The notes: a model not told the origin generated them from the sequence alone. A DNA stretch of 33,071 bases from Streptomyces ipomoeae 91-03 (GCF_000317595.1 NZ_AEJC01000274.1:1-33071); one strand, 5' to 3'; numbered from the stretch's first letter, positions 13,077 to 22,821 are shown. Translations and numbers: made by a program.

Positions 13077-15641
13077 GTGGAGGGAAACCCGACGCGGTTT
13101 TCACCGGCAAGCCCCACGCGTTCCCCGCGATCCCCACGACTCGGCGGCCCCCGCGCCGCACCGACCGACCGAGGCGGCGGGCAGGTCCGGGGCGCCGGGC
13201 ACGTCCGAGGCACCGGGTACGTCCGAAGAAGGGCGCTGCCGGCCTCGGTCGCCCTGTTGTCCGGACTGCTCCCACCACCGTTCGCCGCCACCGCCACCGC
13301 CGCCGGTTCCGCGATCGTGACGACCGACGCCACCGTCCACCCCGTGGCCGAGGGCGACACGGCCCACATCCGCGTCACCGTCACCGGCACGGTCACGGAG
13401 CCGGTCACCGTGACGTACGCGACGACGGCATCCGGCACGGCCTCCGCCGCCGACCGCGCCCCCGTCGCCGGCACCCTGACCTTCCCCGCGGGCACCCCGT
13501 CCGGCACCACCCGCACCATCGCCGTACGCACCCTGCGCGACAAGACGGCGGAGACGGCGGAGACGATCCCCGTCAAGCTCACCGTCACCGGCGCCGACGC
13601 CCCCGCCGAGAACCCACGCGTGGTGATCGGCGCCCACGGCCTGCCGTACCTCGACCCCGAGTTGCCGGTGCGCAAGCGCGTCGCGGACCTCCTCTCCCGG
13701 ATGACCCTGGAGGAGAAGGCCGGCCAGATGACCCAGGCCGAGCGCGGCGCCCTGGCCACCCCGGACGACATCACGGAGTACGGCCTCGGCTCCCTCCTCT
13801 CCGGCGGTGGCTCCGCCCCGGCGCGGAACACCCCCGAGGCCTGGGCCGAGATGGTCGACGGCTACCAGCGCCGGGCGCTGTCCACGCGGTTGCAGATCCC
13901 GCTGATCCACGGGGTGGACTCGGTCCACGGCCACAACAACCTCGTCGGCGCCACCATCACCCCGCACAACATCGGCCTGGGCGCGACCAGGGACCCCCGA
14001 CTGGCCCACGAAATGGGCTCGTTGACCGCCGCCGAGACCCGGGCCACCGGCATCCCCTGGGACTTCTCACCCTGCCTGTGCGTGACACGCGACGACCGCT
14101 GGGGGCGTGCGTACGAGTCCTTCGGCGAGGACCCGGCGCTCGTGAAGTCCATGGAGACGATCATCCAGGGCCTCCAGGGCGCCCCGGACGGACGGGACCT
14201 GGACCGGAACGACAAGGTCCTCGCCACCGCCAAGCACTTCGTCGGCGACGGCGGCACCGAGTACGGCTCGTCCACGACGGACACGTACACGATCGACCAG
14301 GGCGTCACCAAGGTCACGCGGCAGGAGCTGGAGGCGGTGCACCTCGCGCCGTACCGGGAGGCCGTGGACCGGGGCGTCGGCTCCGTCATGCCGTCCTTCT
14401 CCTCCCTCGACATCCTCGGCGACGGCAAGGGCGCGGTGAAGATGCACGCCCGCGCCGACATGATCAACGCTGTCCTCAAGCACCGCATGGACTTCGACGG
14501 CTTCGTCATCAGCGACTGGCAGGCCATCGACCAACTCCCCGGCGACTACGCGAGCGACGTCCGTACGTCGATCAACGCGGGCCTCGACATGATCATGGTC
14601 CCGTACGCGTACGGCGACTTCCACCGCACCCTGGTCGCCGAGGTCAGGGCGGGCCGCGTCAGCGAGCAGTGCGTCGACGACGCGGTCGCCCGCATCCTCA
14701 CCCAGAAGTTCGGACTGGGCCTCTTCGAGCAGCCCTACGCCGACACGAGCGGCATCGACGACATCGGCTCGCCCGCCCATCGCTCGGCGGCCCGCGAGGC
14801 GGTGGCCAAGTCGCAGGTCCTGTTGAAGAACAAGGGCGGCGTCCTGCCGCTCCGGAAGTCCCAGAAGGTGTACGTGGCCGGCTCCAACGCCGACGACATC
14901 GGCAACCAGAGCGGCGGCTGGACCATCACCTGGCAGGGCTCCTCCGGCGACATCACCGAGGGGACGACGGTCCTGGAGGCGATGCGCAAGGTGGGCGGTG
15001 CCGACCGGGTGACGTACTCCAAGGATGCCTCGGCACCCACCTCCGGCCACGACGTGGGCGTGGTCGTCGTCGGCGAGACCCCGTACACCGAGGGCTTCGG
15101 CGACGTCGGCAACGGCCACGACCTGGAGCTGAGCGCCGCCGACAAGGCAGCCGTGGACAAGGTCTGCGGTGCCATGAAGTGCGCGGTCCTGATCGTCTCC
15201 GGCCGCCCCCAGCTCATCGGCGACCGACTCGACGGCATGGACGCCCTCGTGGCCTCCTGGCTCCCGGGCACCGAGGGCGACGGCGTCGCCGACGTCCTCT
15301 ACGGCAGGCGCCCCTTCACCGGCCGACTGCCCGTGACATGGCCCAGGTCGGAGGCCCAGCTGCCGATCAACGTGGGCGACAAGTCGTACGATCCCCAGTT
15401 CCCGTACGGGTGGGGGCTGACGACGAACGGGGCGACGCCGGACAGGGCCGCCGACGCGCCGGGCGGCGTGGGACATGCCCTGGTGACGAAGGCGCGGCAG
15501 CACGTGCTGCGGAAGGTCGGCCCGGACGTCCGTATGACGGAGGCGGTCGCGAAGCCCTTCGCGGAGGCCGACCACCTGCTGCTGACGGGCCGGTACACGG
15601 AGGCAGTGGCGAAGCTGGGCGAGGCGTACCGGGCGGCGTGA
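13077..15641 (+). CDS. secreted glycoside hydrolase family 3 protein with N-terminal Calx-beta-like domain
   Basis: The 854-residue product is a GH3 beta-glucosidase/xylosidase-type enzyme. GTG 13077 follows GGAGG by only 4 bases; the first 50 residues are unusually long and basic before the hydrophobic signal segment (about 53-76, ALPASVALLSGLL). A Calx-beta-like domain follows (about 79-173, AIVTTDATVHPVAEGDTAHIRV), then the GH3 barrel: MTLEEKAGQMTQ (209-220), GVDSVHGHNN, KHFVGDGGT (386-394) and the nucleophile Asp480 in GFVISDWQ. The second GH3 domain has LLKNKGGVLPL and WLPGTEGDGVADVLYG. It ends in an extra segment of about 60 residues (KARQHVLRKVGPDVRM) beyond the usual end. The polysaccharide degraded cannot be told from sequence. 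Confidence 0.9.
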   Translation: MEGNPTRFSPASPTRSPRSPRLGGPRAAPTDRGGGQVRGAGHVRGTGYVRRRALPASVALLSGLLPPPFAATATAAGSAIVTTDATVHPVAEGDTAHIRVTVTGTVTEPVTVTYATTASGTASAADRAPVAGTLTFPAGTPSGTTRTIAVRTLRDKTAETAETIPVKLTVTGADAPAENPRVVIGAHGLPYLDPELPVRKRVADLLSRMTLEEKAGQMTQAERGALATPDDITEYGLGSLLSGGGSAPARNTPEAWAEMVDGYQRRALSTRLQIPLIHGVDSVHGHNNLVGATITPHNIGLGATRDPRLAHEMGSLTAAETRATGIPWDFSPCLCVTRDDRWGRAYESFGEDPALVKSMETIIQGLQGAPDGRDLDRNDKVLATAKHFVGDGGTEYGSSTTDTYTIDQGVTKVTRQELEAVHLAPYREAVDRGVGSVMPSFSSLDILGDGKGAVKMHARADMINAVLKHRMDFDGFVISDWQAIDQLPGDYASDVRTSINAGLDMIMVPYAYGDFHRTLVAEVRAGRVSEQCVDDAVARILTQKFGLGLFEQPYADTSGIDDIGSPAHRSAAREAVAKSQVLLKNKGGVLPLRKSQKVYVAGSNADDIGNQSGGWTITWQGSSGDITEGTTVLEAMRKVGGADRVTYSKDASAPTSGHDVGVVVVGETPYTEGFGDVGNGHDLELSAADKAAVDKVCGAMKCAVLIVSGRPQLIGDRLDGMDALVASWLPGTEGDGVADVLYGRRPFTGRLPVTWPRSEAQLPINVGDKSYDPQFPYGWGLTTNGATPDRAADAPGGVGHALVTKARQHVLRKVGPDVRMTEAVAKPFAEADHLLLTGRYTEAVAKLGEAYRAA

Positions 15642-15683
15642 GGCCTCCGGTGTGACAGCCGCCGGACGCCGGGCACTGTCGAT

Positions 15684-15760
15684 CGGTGTCGGCTGGTGAC
15701 GCGTATGTCACCCGGTGTCGGCCGGTGACCGTGTGTCACCCGGTATCGCCCGGTGACATC
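15684..15760. repeat. 28-29-base tandem repeat between GH3 and TPM-like genes
   Basis: Two units (15684-15712 and 15713-15740) share CGGTGTCGGCYGGTGAC and TGTCACC, and a third, partial unit follows (15741-15760). Each has GGTGAC and GTCACC, so they can form alternative hairpins. A second, looser repeat (GGCCTYGGTCGGCG) follows at about 15774-15812. The gap from 15642 to 15886 holds no other gene. Confidence 0.6.
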
Positions 15761-15886
15761 GGCCGGCGAGGGCGGCCTCGGTCGGCGGGGGTGGCCTTGG
15801 TCGGCGAGGGAGCGGAACCTTCCGGTTCACGTTTCCCTGCCGACCGGATCGTCCCTTTTCGTGGCGATCGAGGTAGCTTCGAAGGT

Positions 15887-17263
15887 ATGAAGGGCGCATC
15901 GGTCCCCCGTCTGATCCGCTTGCTGATCGCGCCGCTCGTCATGGCGGCCATGGCGGTGCTGTGGGTCGGCGCGCCCGGCGCCCTCGCGGCCACCGACATC
16001 TCCACGGTGGCCGAGTCGCTGCGCGAGGGCCCCGTCTATGTGGACCCGGCCGCGACGGACCAGCTCGCGTCGTCGGACGCCGAGGCGCTGGCCGACAAGA
16101 TCGAGGACGCGGACGAGCCGATCTTCGTGGCCGTCCTCCCGGCCGGCTACCCCACCCAGGATCTCTTCCGGAACCTCCGCACCGAGACGGGCGTGACCGG
16201 CCTCTACGCCATCCGCCTCGGCGACCGCTTCGACGCCCGCGCCGACAGCTCGGTCCTGAGCAAGCAGACGGTGGCGAACCTGGTCACGGCGGTGCGGGGC
16301 GCCGGCGACGCGAAGGCCCAGCTCAACGACTTCGTGGACGACGCCTTGCGCAGCAACCCGGCCGGCTCGGCCCCGTCCAGCTGGAGCGACGGCTCGGGCG
16401 GCGCGGGCGTGGACGCGGGTGCCCTGGCGGTGGCGGGCGCGGTGGTGGCCGCCGGTGGCGTGAGCGCGTACGCGCTGGCCCGCCGCAACCGCCGTAGGAA
16501 GGAGGAGGAGCGGCGCGAGGCCCTGAGGAAGCTCCAGGTGGTCGTGGACGAGGACATCACGGCGTTCGGCGAGGAGCTGGACCGCCTCGACTTCCACCCC
16601 GCCGAGGCGGGCGCGGACGACGCGATGCGCGCCGACTACGAACGGGCGCTGGACGCGTACGAGGAGGCCAAGTCGTACATGGCGGCGGCCACGCGCCCCG
16701 AGGAGGTGCGCGCGGTCACCCAGGCACTGGAGGACGGCCGCTTCTCCCTGGCCCAGCTGGCCGCCCGCCGGGAGGGTCGCCCCCTTCCCGAACGGCGCCC
16801 CCCGTGCTTCTTCGACCCCCGCCACGGCCCCTCGGTCGCCGACGTGCTCTGGACGCCGGCGCTCGGCGCGGAACGCGAGGTGCCGGTCTGCGCGGCGGAC
16901 CGGGCCCGCCTCGCCGACGGTCGGGACCCGATGATCCGCGAGGTGGAGACCGCGCCCGGCAACCGCCGCCCCTACTGGGACGCCGGCCCCGCCTACGGCC
17001 CCTGGGCGGGCGGCTACTTCGGCGGCGGCCTCCTCCCCGGGCTCCTCGTCGGCACGATGCTCGGCAGCATGATGGCCACCCCGTCCTACGCGGCGACCTA
17101 CGGCGCGGGTTACGGCGACTTCGGCGCGGGCGCCGGCTACGAGGGCGGCGACGTCTCCGGCGCCGACTTCGACACCGACGACTTCGGTGGCGGCTTCGGC
17201 GGCGGTGACTTCGGCGGAGGCGGCGACTTCGGGGGCGGCGGGGACTTCAGCGGCGGCTTCTGA
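15887..17263 (+). CDS. TPM-like membrane protein with glycine-rich tail
   Basis: The 458-residue product has a signal peptide (about 1-35, LLIAPLVMAAMAVLWVGAPGALA), an outer domain resembling the TPM family (EALADKIEDADEPIFVAVLP, TGLYAIRLGDRFDA), one membrane segment (about 176-198, DAGALAVAGAVVAAGGVSAYALA), an RRNRRRKEEERRE stop-transfer, and a charged helical inner domain. Then come two conserved-looking Cys (PPCFFDP and VPVCAADR), a second hydrophobic stretch (GGLLPGLLVGTMLGSMM) and a tail of FGGG/DFGGGG repeats ending SGGF. Such YgcG-like proteins are thought to act in the envelope, but function is unknown. ATG 15887 is favoured by the signal peptide; a TAGCTT 7 bases upstream of it could allow a leaderless message. 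Confidence 0.75.
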   Translation: MKGASVPRLIRLLIAPLVMAAMAVLWVGAPGALAATDISTVAESLREGPVYVDPAATDQLASSDAEALADKIEDADEPIFVAVLPAGYPTQDLFRNLRTETGVTGLYAIRLGDRFDARADSSVLSKQTVANLVTAVRGAGDAKAQLNDFVDDALRSNPAGSAPSSWSDGSGGAGVDAGALAVAGAVVAAGGVSAYALARRNRRRKEEERREALRKLQVVVDEDITAFGEELDRLDFHPAEAGADDAMRADYERALDAYEEAKSYMAAATRPEEVRAVTQALEDGRFSLAQLAARREGRPLPERRPPCFFDPRHGPSVADVLWTPALGAEREVPVCAADRARLADGRDPMIREVETAPGNRRPYWDAGPAYGPWAGGYFGGGLLPGLLVGTMLGSMMATPSYAATYGAGYGDFGAGAGYEGGDVSGADFDTDDFGGGFGGGDFGGGGDFGGGGDFSGGF

Positions 17264-17306
17264 CAGGCGGCTTCTGACAGCGGACGGACAGCGGACGGAA
17301 CGGGCG

Positions 17307-17338
17307 CGGGCCCGGCGCGCGGTGCGGCGCCGGGCCCG
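17307..17338. terminator. two-way terminator between the TPM-like gene and sprT
   Basis: CGGGCCCGGCGC (17307-17318) pairs perfectly with GCGCCGGGCCCG (17327-17338) around 8 bases, between convergent genes. Just before it, the end of the TPM-like gene is partly duplicated: GCGGCTTCTGACAG occurs twice, then GCGGACGGACA-type repeats, all within 17249-17300. Confidence 0.75.
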
Positions 17339-17415
17339 TGGACGTCGTACGACGCCATGTCGGCCCATGAGGACCTACGTGCTGGGTGCGGACCTACGCG
17401 CTACGCGGGACCGGG

Positions 17416-18294
<879 letters not shown>

Positions 18295-18398
18295 TCAATT
18301 TCTGTTGCTGGATTATGTGAACCCCGTGAGTGGCGAGACAAGGGGTGCGATTCAGCCACACGCCTCAAGACCCGTTCAAGGGGCGCACGTTCAGGCGT

Positions 18399-18429
18399 GG
18401 CGTATAGGACGGAGACTGTCCTGTACGCC
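18399..18429. promoter_or_regulatory. 12-base inverted repeat, operator candidate
   Basis: GGCGTATAGGAC (18399-18410) and GTCCTGTACGCC (18418-18429) are inverted with one mismatch and a 7-base spacer. It lies just upstream of TACCGT (18433-18438), a -10-like box 7 bases before ATG 18445, so a bound protein would block that gene's promoter. It sits about 200 bases from the divergent sprT start. Confidence 0.5.
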
Positions 18430-18444
18430 GCCTACCGTGGCCCC

Positions 18445-19023
18445 ATGACCACTTCGCACGGCACCGAAGCCCTTGCCTTCGAAAGCCCCGAGCACCTCGA
18501 CGCCTGGCTCACCGCCCATCCCGCCCCGCATCCCGGTCTCTGGGTGAAGGTCGCCAAGAAGGGGACCGGTATCCGGTCCGTCAGCGCGCGTGACGTCAAT
18601 GACCTCGCCCTCTGCCACGGCTGGATCACCGGGCTGCGGCGGCGCCTCGACGAGGCGTACTTCCTGCAGCGGATCACCCCGCGTCGGCCGGGCGGCGACT
18701 GGTCGATGGTGAACGTGCGGAGGGTCGGAGAGCTGACCGCCGCCGGGCGGATGCGGGCCGGCGGCCTCGCCGAGGTCGCGACGGCCGAGGCGGACGGGCG
18801 GTGGGCGGCGGCCTACGAGTCGCAGAGGCACGCCACCGTGCCGGAGGACCTGGCCGCCGCTCTCGAAGGGAACCCGGACGCCGGGCAGGCCTTCGAACGG
18901 CTCGGGAAGACCGACCGGTACCTCGTCGTCCTCGGCCTCCTCAAGGCCCGGACCCCGCAGACCCGGGCCGCCCGTCTCCAGTCGGCGTTGACCGAGCTGA
19001 CGACCGGACGACCCGGAAAGTGA
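18445..19023 (+). CDS. YdeI/OmpD-associated family protein
   Basis: The 192-residue soluble protein matches the YdeI/OmpD-associated family pattern: ALAFESPEHLDAWLTAHPAPHPGLWVKVAKK near the N-terminus, DVNDLALCHGWITGLRRRLDE (family: E/D-x-AL-CFGWIDG), FLQRITPRRPGGDWSMVN (family: RFTPRKKGSxWSxVN), and the helical end LEGNPDAGQAFERLGKTDRY. Here CHGWITG replaces the common CFGWIDG. Related proteins are linked with bacteriocin or stress protection, but no activity is established. ATG 18445 has no ribosome-binding site; a -10-like box 7 bases upstream suggests a leaderless message. Confidence 0.85.
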   Translation: MTTSHGTEALAFESPEHLDAWLTAHPAPHPGLWVKVAKKGTGIRSVSARDVNDLALCHGWITGLRRRLDEAYFLQRITPRRPGGDWSMVNVRRVGELTAAGRMRAGGLAEVATAEADGRWAAAYESQRHATVPEDLAAALEGNPDAGQAFERLGKTDRYLVVLGLLKARTPQTRAARLQSALTELTTGRPGK

Positions 19024-19523
19024 CCGCCAACGGGTGCCTCGGACTCATGGAACGGGTGCCCCGGACTCACGCGCGGGTGCCTCGGAAGGTCAGGGCGCCC
19101 GCGTGATTCCGTACAGGCCGCCGCTCAGATCGCCCGTGCCGATTCCGTACAGGCCGGCGCTCGGATCGCCCCCTGGAACGCCCGCACCTCCGTCACCAGC
19201 GCGAAACGCTGCTCACCCCGCCGGGTCCACCACGGTGCCGGTGACGGCCATGCGGCTTTCCCCCTCGAACTCGGTCGATCGCTCGGGCGGTTGCTCCGTC
19301 GGTTGCGACGAAGCCGCCGGGCGGTTGGCCGGACCGCCCGGGCGATGGAACAGGCGCCGGCTGTCCGTTGTCCGTGCGGAAGGGGCGGCTCTGCGAGTCC
19401 TGGTTCGGCCAACCGCCGTGCGAGGAAGCCTGGTCGAGGGGTGTACCACCGGGGCGCGCGGCCCGCGCCGCCCCATCTTCCAGTGCGCCGGCTCGGCTCA
19501 CGCCCCCACCGGCGCGGGACGAC
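19024..19523. other. 500-base gap with tandem repeats and a possible gene remnant
   Basis: No intact gene is convincing. It opens with a roughly 21-base unit three times (GGTGCCTCGGACTCATG-like, 19034-19095). Next, a 31-base direct repeat (19105-19135 and 19141-19171) starts GATTCCGTACAGGCC and has 2 mismatches. On the minus strand, fragments MAVTGTVVDPAG and EQRFALVTEVRAFQG lie in different frames but abut near 19213, which looks like one decayed coding sequence (about 19125-19500) with a frameshift. Confidence 0.35.
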
Positions 19524-20138
19524 TCACTCCGCGTTCCGGATGGCCGAGATGTCGAAGTTCAGCTTGATCTTGTCCGAGATCAGCACCCCGCCCGTCTCCA
19601 GGGCCGCGTTCCACGTCAGACCCCACTCGGAGCGCAGGATCTCCGCCTTGCCCTCGAAGCCGACGCGCTCGTTGCCGAAGGGGTCCTTGGCGGCGCCGTT
19701 GAACTCCAGGTCGATGGTGATCGGCTTGGTGGTGCCGAGGATCGAGAGGTCACCGGTGATGCGGTAGTCGTCGCCGCCCAGGGCCTCCGCCTTGGTCGAG
19801 CGGAACGTCATCGTCGGGAACTCGTCCGCCTTGAAGAAGTCCGCGCTCTTCAGGTGACCGTCACGGTCGGCGTTGCCGGTGTCGATGCTCTCCATCTTGA
19901 CGTCGATGGAGGCGGTGGACCGGGACGGGTCCGTGCCGTCGAGGTGCAGGCTGCCGGAGAAGTCGAGGAAGCCGCCCTTGACGTTGGTGACCATGGCGTG
20001 GCGGGCCACGAAGCCGATGGTGGTGTGGGAGGGGTCGATCGTGTAGTCGCCGGTCAGCGCGGCCGGCTCGGGGTTCACCGCCTCGGTGGAACCGGCACCG
20101 GCCTGGGGGGTCGTGTTCTTGTTGCCGAAGATGCCCAT
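19524..20138 (-). CDS. YceI family lipid-binding-like protein
   Basis: The 204-residue product has the YceI lipocalin-like barrel: GDYTIDPSHTTIGFVARHAMVTNVKGGF at the start (family pattern W-x-ID-x-x-HS-x-I-x-F), then IDVKMESIDTGNADRDGHLKSADFF, FPTMTFRST and GDLSILGTTKPITI, ending FDISAIRNAE. YceI proteins bind polyisoprenoids or other amphiphiles. There is no signal peptide: the N-terminus MGIFGNKNTTPQAG is soluble, so it is probably cytoplasmic. ATG 20138 is preferred over the upstream in-frame start (20186) because AGGGAG lies just upstream and MGIFG is a typical start. Confidence 0.92.
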   Translation of the reverse strand: MGIFGNKNTTPQAGAGSTEAVNPEPAALTGDYTIDPSHTTIGFVARHAMVTNVKGGFLDFSGSLHLDGTDPSRSTASIDVKMESIDTGNADRDGHLKSADFFKADEFPTMTFRSTKAEALGGDDYRITGDLSILGTTKPITIDLEFNGAAKDPFGNERVGFEGKAEILRSEWGLTWNAALETGGVLISDKIKLNFDISAIRNAE

Positions 20139-20191
20139 GACGTGCTCCCTGAAGGGTGATCGTTCAAGATTCAACGAACTCAACACGGCCC

Positions 20192-20220
20192 ACCGTAGAC
20201 CTATTCCGTTCAGGTTTCAA
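20192..20220 (-). promoter_or_regulatory. promoter of the YceI gene
   Basis: On the minus strand, TTGAAA (20220-20215) and TACGGT (20197-20192) are 17 bases apart, about 54 bases before ATG 20138. Three TTGAA/TTGAG half-sites (GTTGAGTTCGTTGAATCTTG, plus the -35 itself) cluster within 20162-20222 and may form an operator. Confidence 0.5.
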
Positions 20221-20292
20221 CTGTGTCGTGGTGGTGATCACGATGTCACTCCTCGTTGATCTCTCCGTGGCGAAGTGATACACGGCAGGGAC

Positions 20293-22659
20293 ATGACCCC
20301 CACACGTCGTACGTTCCTGCTCGCCGCGACCGCGGCGGCCTCCCTCCCCGGACAGCGCATGTCTGCCGCCGCCGACGCATACGACACCCTCCGCCACCGC
20401 TGGCTCACCATCGCCCTCGGTGACGCCTACGACCCCACCGCCGAGCCCTACGCCACCCGCCTCCGCGAGACCGGCGAACGCGCCCGCGCCTTCCGGGCGA
20501 CCATGGCACCCACCACCCGCTCCCTCTGGCCGGACCACCCCTTCGACCCGCCGGCCGGGATCACCCAGAGCTACGGCCGGCTCTGGACGATGACCGAGGC
20601 GTACACCCAGCCGGGCACCGGATCGACCGGCGACACGGGCCTCCTCGCCGACGTCCTGCGCGGCCTCGGCCATCTCTCCGCCACCGTCTACAACCCCTCC
20701 ACCACCCGCTACGGCAACTGGTGGGAATGGCAGATCGGCAGCCCCCGCCTGCTGATGGACATCGTCGCCGCCCTGTACGACCGACTGACGCCCGCACAGA
20801 GGGACGACGCCTGCGCGGCCGTCGACCACTTCATCCCGGACGCCCTCCTCCGCGACTACACCGGCACCTCCACCGGCGCCAACCGCGTCGACCTCTGCCG
20901 ATCCGTCGCCCTGCGCGGCATCCTCGGCCGCGCCCCGGAGAAGATCGCCCTCGCCCGGGACGCCCTCTCGCCCGTCTTCCCGTACGTCACCCAGGGGGAC
21001 GGGCTGTACGCCGACGGCTCGTTCGTGCAGCACACCTGGGTCGCCTACTCGGGGACGTACGGACAGGTGCTCCTCGACGGGCTCGGGCGGCTCTTCGCGC
21101 TGCTCGCCGGATCCACCTGGGAGGTGACCGACCCGAACAGGCAGATCGTCCTGGACAGCGTCGAACGCGCCTACGCCCCTCTCCTCTACGACGGCCTCGT
21201 CATGGACAGCGTCAACGGCCGTGCCATCAGCCGGGGTCACCTCAAGAGCGACGACCGGCATGTCATGCGGAGTGACCACTTCCATGGGCAGGGGATCATC
21301 GCCGCGATCGCCCTGCTGGCGCTCGGCGCGACCGCCGAGGAGCGCCGGCGGTGGTACGGACGCGTCAAGGGGTGGATGGAGCGTGACACGGTGACGCCCA
21401 TCCTCACGGCGCGGCAGTTCGGGGTCGCGGATCTCGCCCGGCTGCACACCGTCGCCGCCTCCCCGGTGCCCGCCGCGCCCGAACCCGTCGGCCACCGCCT
21501 CTTCGCCGCCATGGACCGTGCCGTCCACCGCCGCCCGGGCTTCGCGGTGAACATCGCCATGGCCTCCGACCGCATCGCCCACTACGAATGCGGCAACGGC
21601 GAGAATCCGCGCGGCTGGCACACGGGCGCCGGACTGACGCTGTGGTGGGCCGAGGGGCTGGGTGGCCGGGCCGATCAGTACACGGACTGGTTCTGGCCGA
21701 CCGTCGACTGGTACCGGCTCCCCGGAACCACCGTCTCCACCAAGCGGCTCGCCGACCGCGAGGGCGGCGAATGGGGCGCGCCGAAGCCCGCCGTACGGTG
21801 GGTCGGCGGGACGACCGACGGCGAGTACGCGGCGATCGGACAGCATCTCAAGGGGCTCGGCTCCACCCTCGAAGCCCACAAGTCCTGGTTCTGCGTCGCG
21901 GACTCCGTCATCTGCCTCGGCGCCGGCATCAGCTGCACGGACGGCGTACCGGTGGAGACCGTGGTCGACAACCGGAACCTGGGGGAGCCCACAGCCCCGA
22001 CCGCCTCATCCGCCTCAGCCTCCTCGACCGCCGCCTCCGCCTCGGCCTTTGTACGCGGCCACGGCTGGGCCCACCTGGAAGGTCACGGCGGCTGGGTCCT
22101 TCCCGAGGGCGGCACGCTCCGCGCCCTGCGCGAGGACCGCACCGGCGCCTGGTCCGACATCAACACCGGCGGCACCACCGAACGCCGCACCCGCCGCTGG
22201 CAGACCCTCTGGCTGGACCACGGCGCCGACCCGACCGACGCCGCGTACGTCTACGTCCTCATGCCCGGAGCCTCCCGGCGCGCGGTCGCGGCCCGTGCCG
22301 CCGACCGGCGTTGGTTGTCGGTCCTCGCCAACGACCGTGCGTGCCAGGCGATCCACGTCCAGGACCTCGGCGTCACCGCCGCCAACTTCTGGGGGGCCGG
22401 TACGGCGGGGCCGCTGACCGTCTCGGCCGGGGCGAGTGTGCTGCTCCGCCGCGGGAGAGGTACCGCTACCCTCTGCGTGAGCGAGCCACCGCGCACGGGC
22501 GGGCCGATCGAGATCACGTACGCCGGAGCGGTCCGCTCGGTGCTCCGGGCCGACGACTCGGTCGAGGTACTGGCGATCACCGGGCGTCGGCTGCGGCTCC
22601 GCGTGACCCCCGGCACAGCTTGCGCGACACATACCTGTGAGCTGACTCTCACCGAATAG
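20293..22659 (+). CDS. polysaccharide lyase family 8 enzyme (hyaluronate/xanthan/chondroitin lyase type)
   Basis: The 788-residue secreted enzyme has a Tat signal (TRRTFLLAATAAAS) and the PL8 alpha/alpha toroid: NWWEWQIGSPR (142-152), Asn197 in GANRVD, and His247 and Tyr256 in QHTWVAYSGTYGQ. The Asn-50-His-9-Tyr spacing is that of the catalytic trio in known PL8 lyases. The beta-sandwich part follows (YRLPGTTVS, YVYVLMPG). A low-complexity Ala/Ser/Thr insert (about residues 565-585) sits after VVDNRNLGE, where homologues have a short loop. The substrate could be hyaluronate, chondroitin or xanthan. ATG 20293 has a weak GGCAGGG only 2 bases away; GTG 20275 is the alternative. Confidence 0.9.
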   Translation: MTPTRRTFLLAATAAASLPGQRMSAAADAYDTLRHRWLTIALGDAYDPTAEPYATRLRETGERARAFRATMAPTTRSLWPDHPFDPPAGITQSYGRLWTMTEAYTQPGTGSTGDTGLLADVLRGLGHLSATVYNPSTTRYGNWWEWQIGSPRLLMDIVAALYDRLTPAQRDDACAAVDHFIPDALLRDYTGTSTGANRVDLCRSVALRGILGRAPEKIALARDALSPVFPYVTQGDGLYADGSFVQHTWVAYSGTYGQVLLDGLGRLFALLAGSTWEVTDPNRQIVLDSVERAYAPLLYDGLVMDSVNGRAISRGHLKSDDRHVMRSDHFHGQGIIAAIALLALGATAEERRRWYGRVKGWMERDTVTPILTARQFGVADLARLHTVAASPVPAAPEPVGHRLFAAMDRAVHRRPGFAVNIAMASDRIAHYECGNGENPRGWHTGAGLTLWWAEGLGGRADQYTDWFWPTVDWYRLPGTTVSTKRLADREGGEWGAPKPAVRWVGGTTDGEYAAIGQHLKGLGSTLEAHKSWFCVADSVICLGAGISCTDGVPVETVVDNRNLGEPTAPTASSASASSTAASASAFVRGHGWAHLEGHGGWVLPEGGTLRALREDRTGAWSDINTGGTTERRTRRWQTLWLDHGADPTDAAYVYVLMPGASRRAVAARAADRRWLSVLANDRACQAIHVQDLGVTAANFWGAGTAGPLTVSAGASVLLRRGRGTATLCVSEPPRTGGPIEITYAGAVRSVLRADDSVEVLAITGRRLRLRVTPGTACATHTCELTLTE

Positions 22660-22667
22660 TCACCCAC

Positions 22668-22693
22668 CGGCTTTGTGCGACCTCTACAAGCCG
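22668..22693 (+). terminator. possible PL8 terminator
   Basis: CGGCTTTGT (22668-22676) and ACAAGCCG (22686-22693) form an 8-base-pair stem with one bulged T, 8 bases after the PL8 stop. It is weak but well placed. The rest of the gap to 22821 holds the accB promoter region. Confidence 0.4.
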
Positions 22694-22821
22694 CATACCC
22701 CTTGAGCAGTCGGTTCGGCTGTATGCCGGGAGGGTTCTGTTCAGGGGTACCAGGAAAACGCGCCGGAGACTGTACGGAGTCAACGGGCCGGTTTTCTCCT
22801 TCGGCTTCGTAAGGTCACTAC

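Noticed and set aside
12989..15655. 888-residue plus-strand frame over the GH3 gene
   Set aside because: It is a shifted reading of the GH3 gene, Arg/His/Pro-rich; the true frame has the catalytic motifs.
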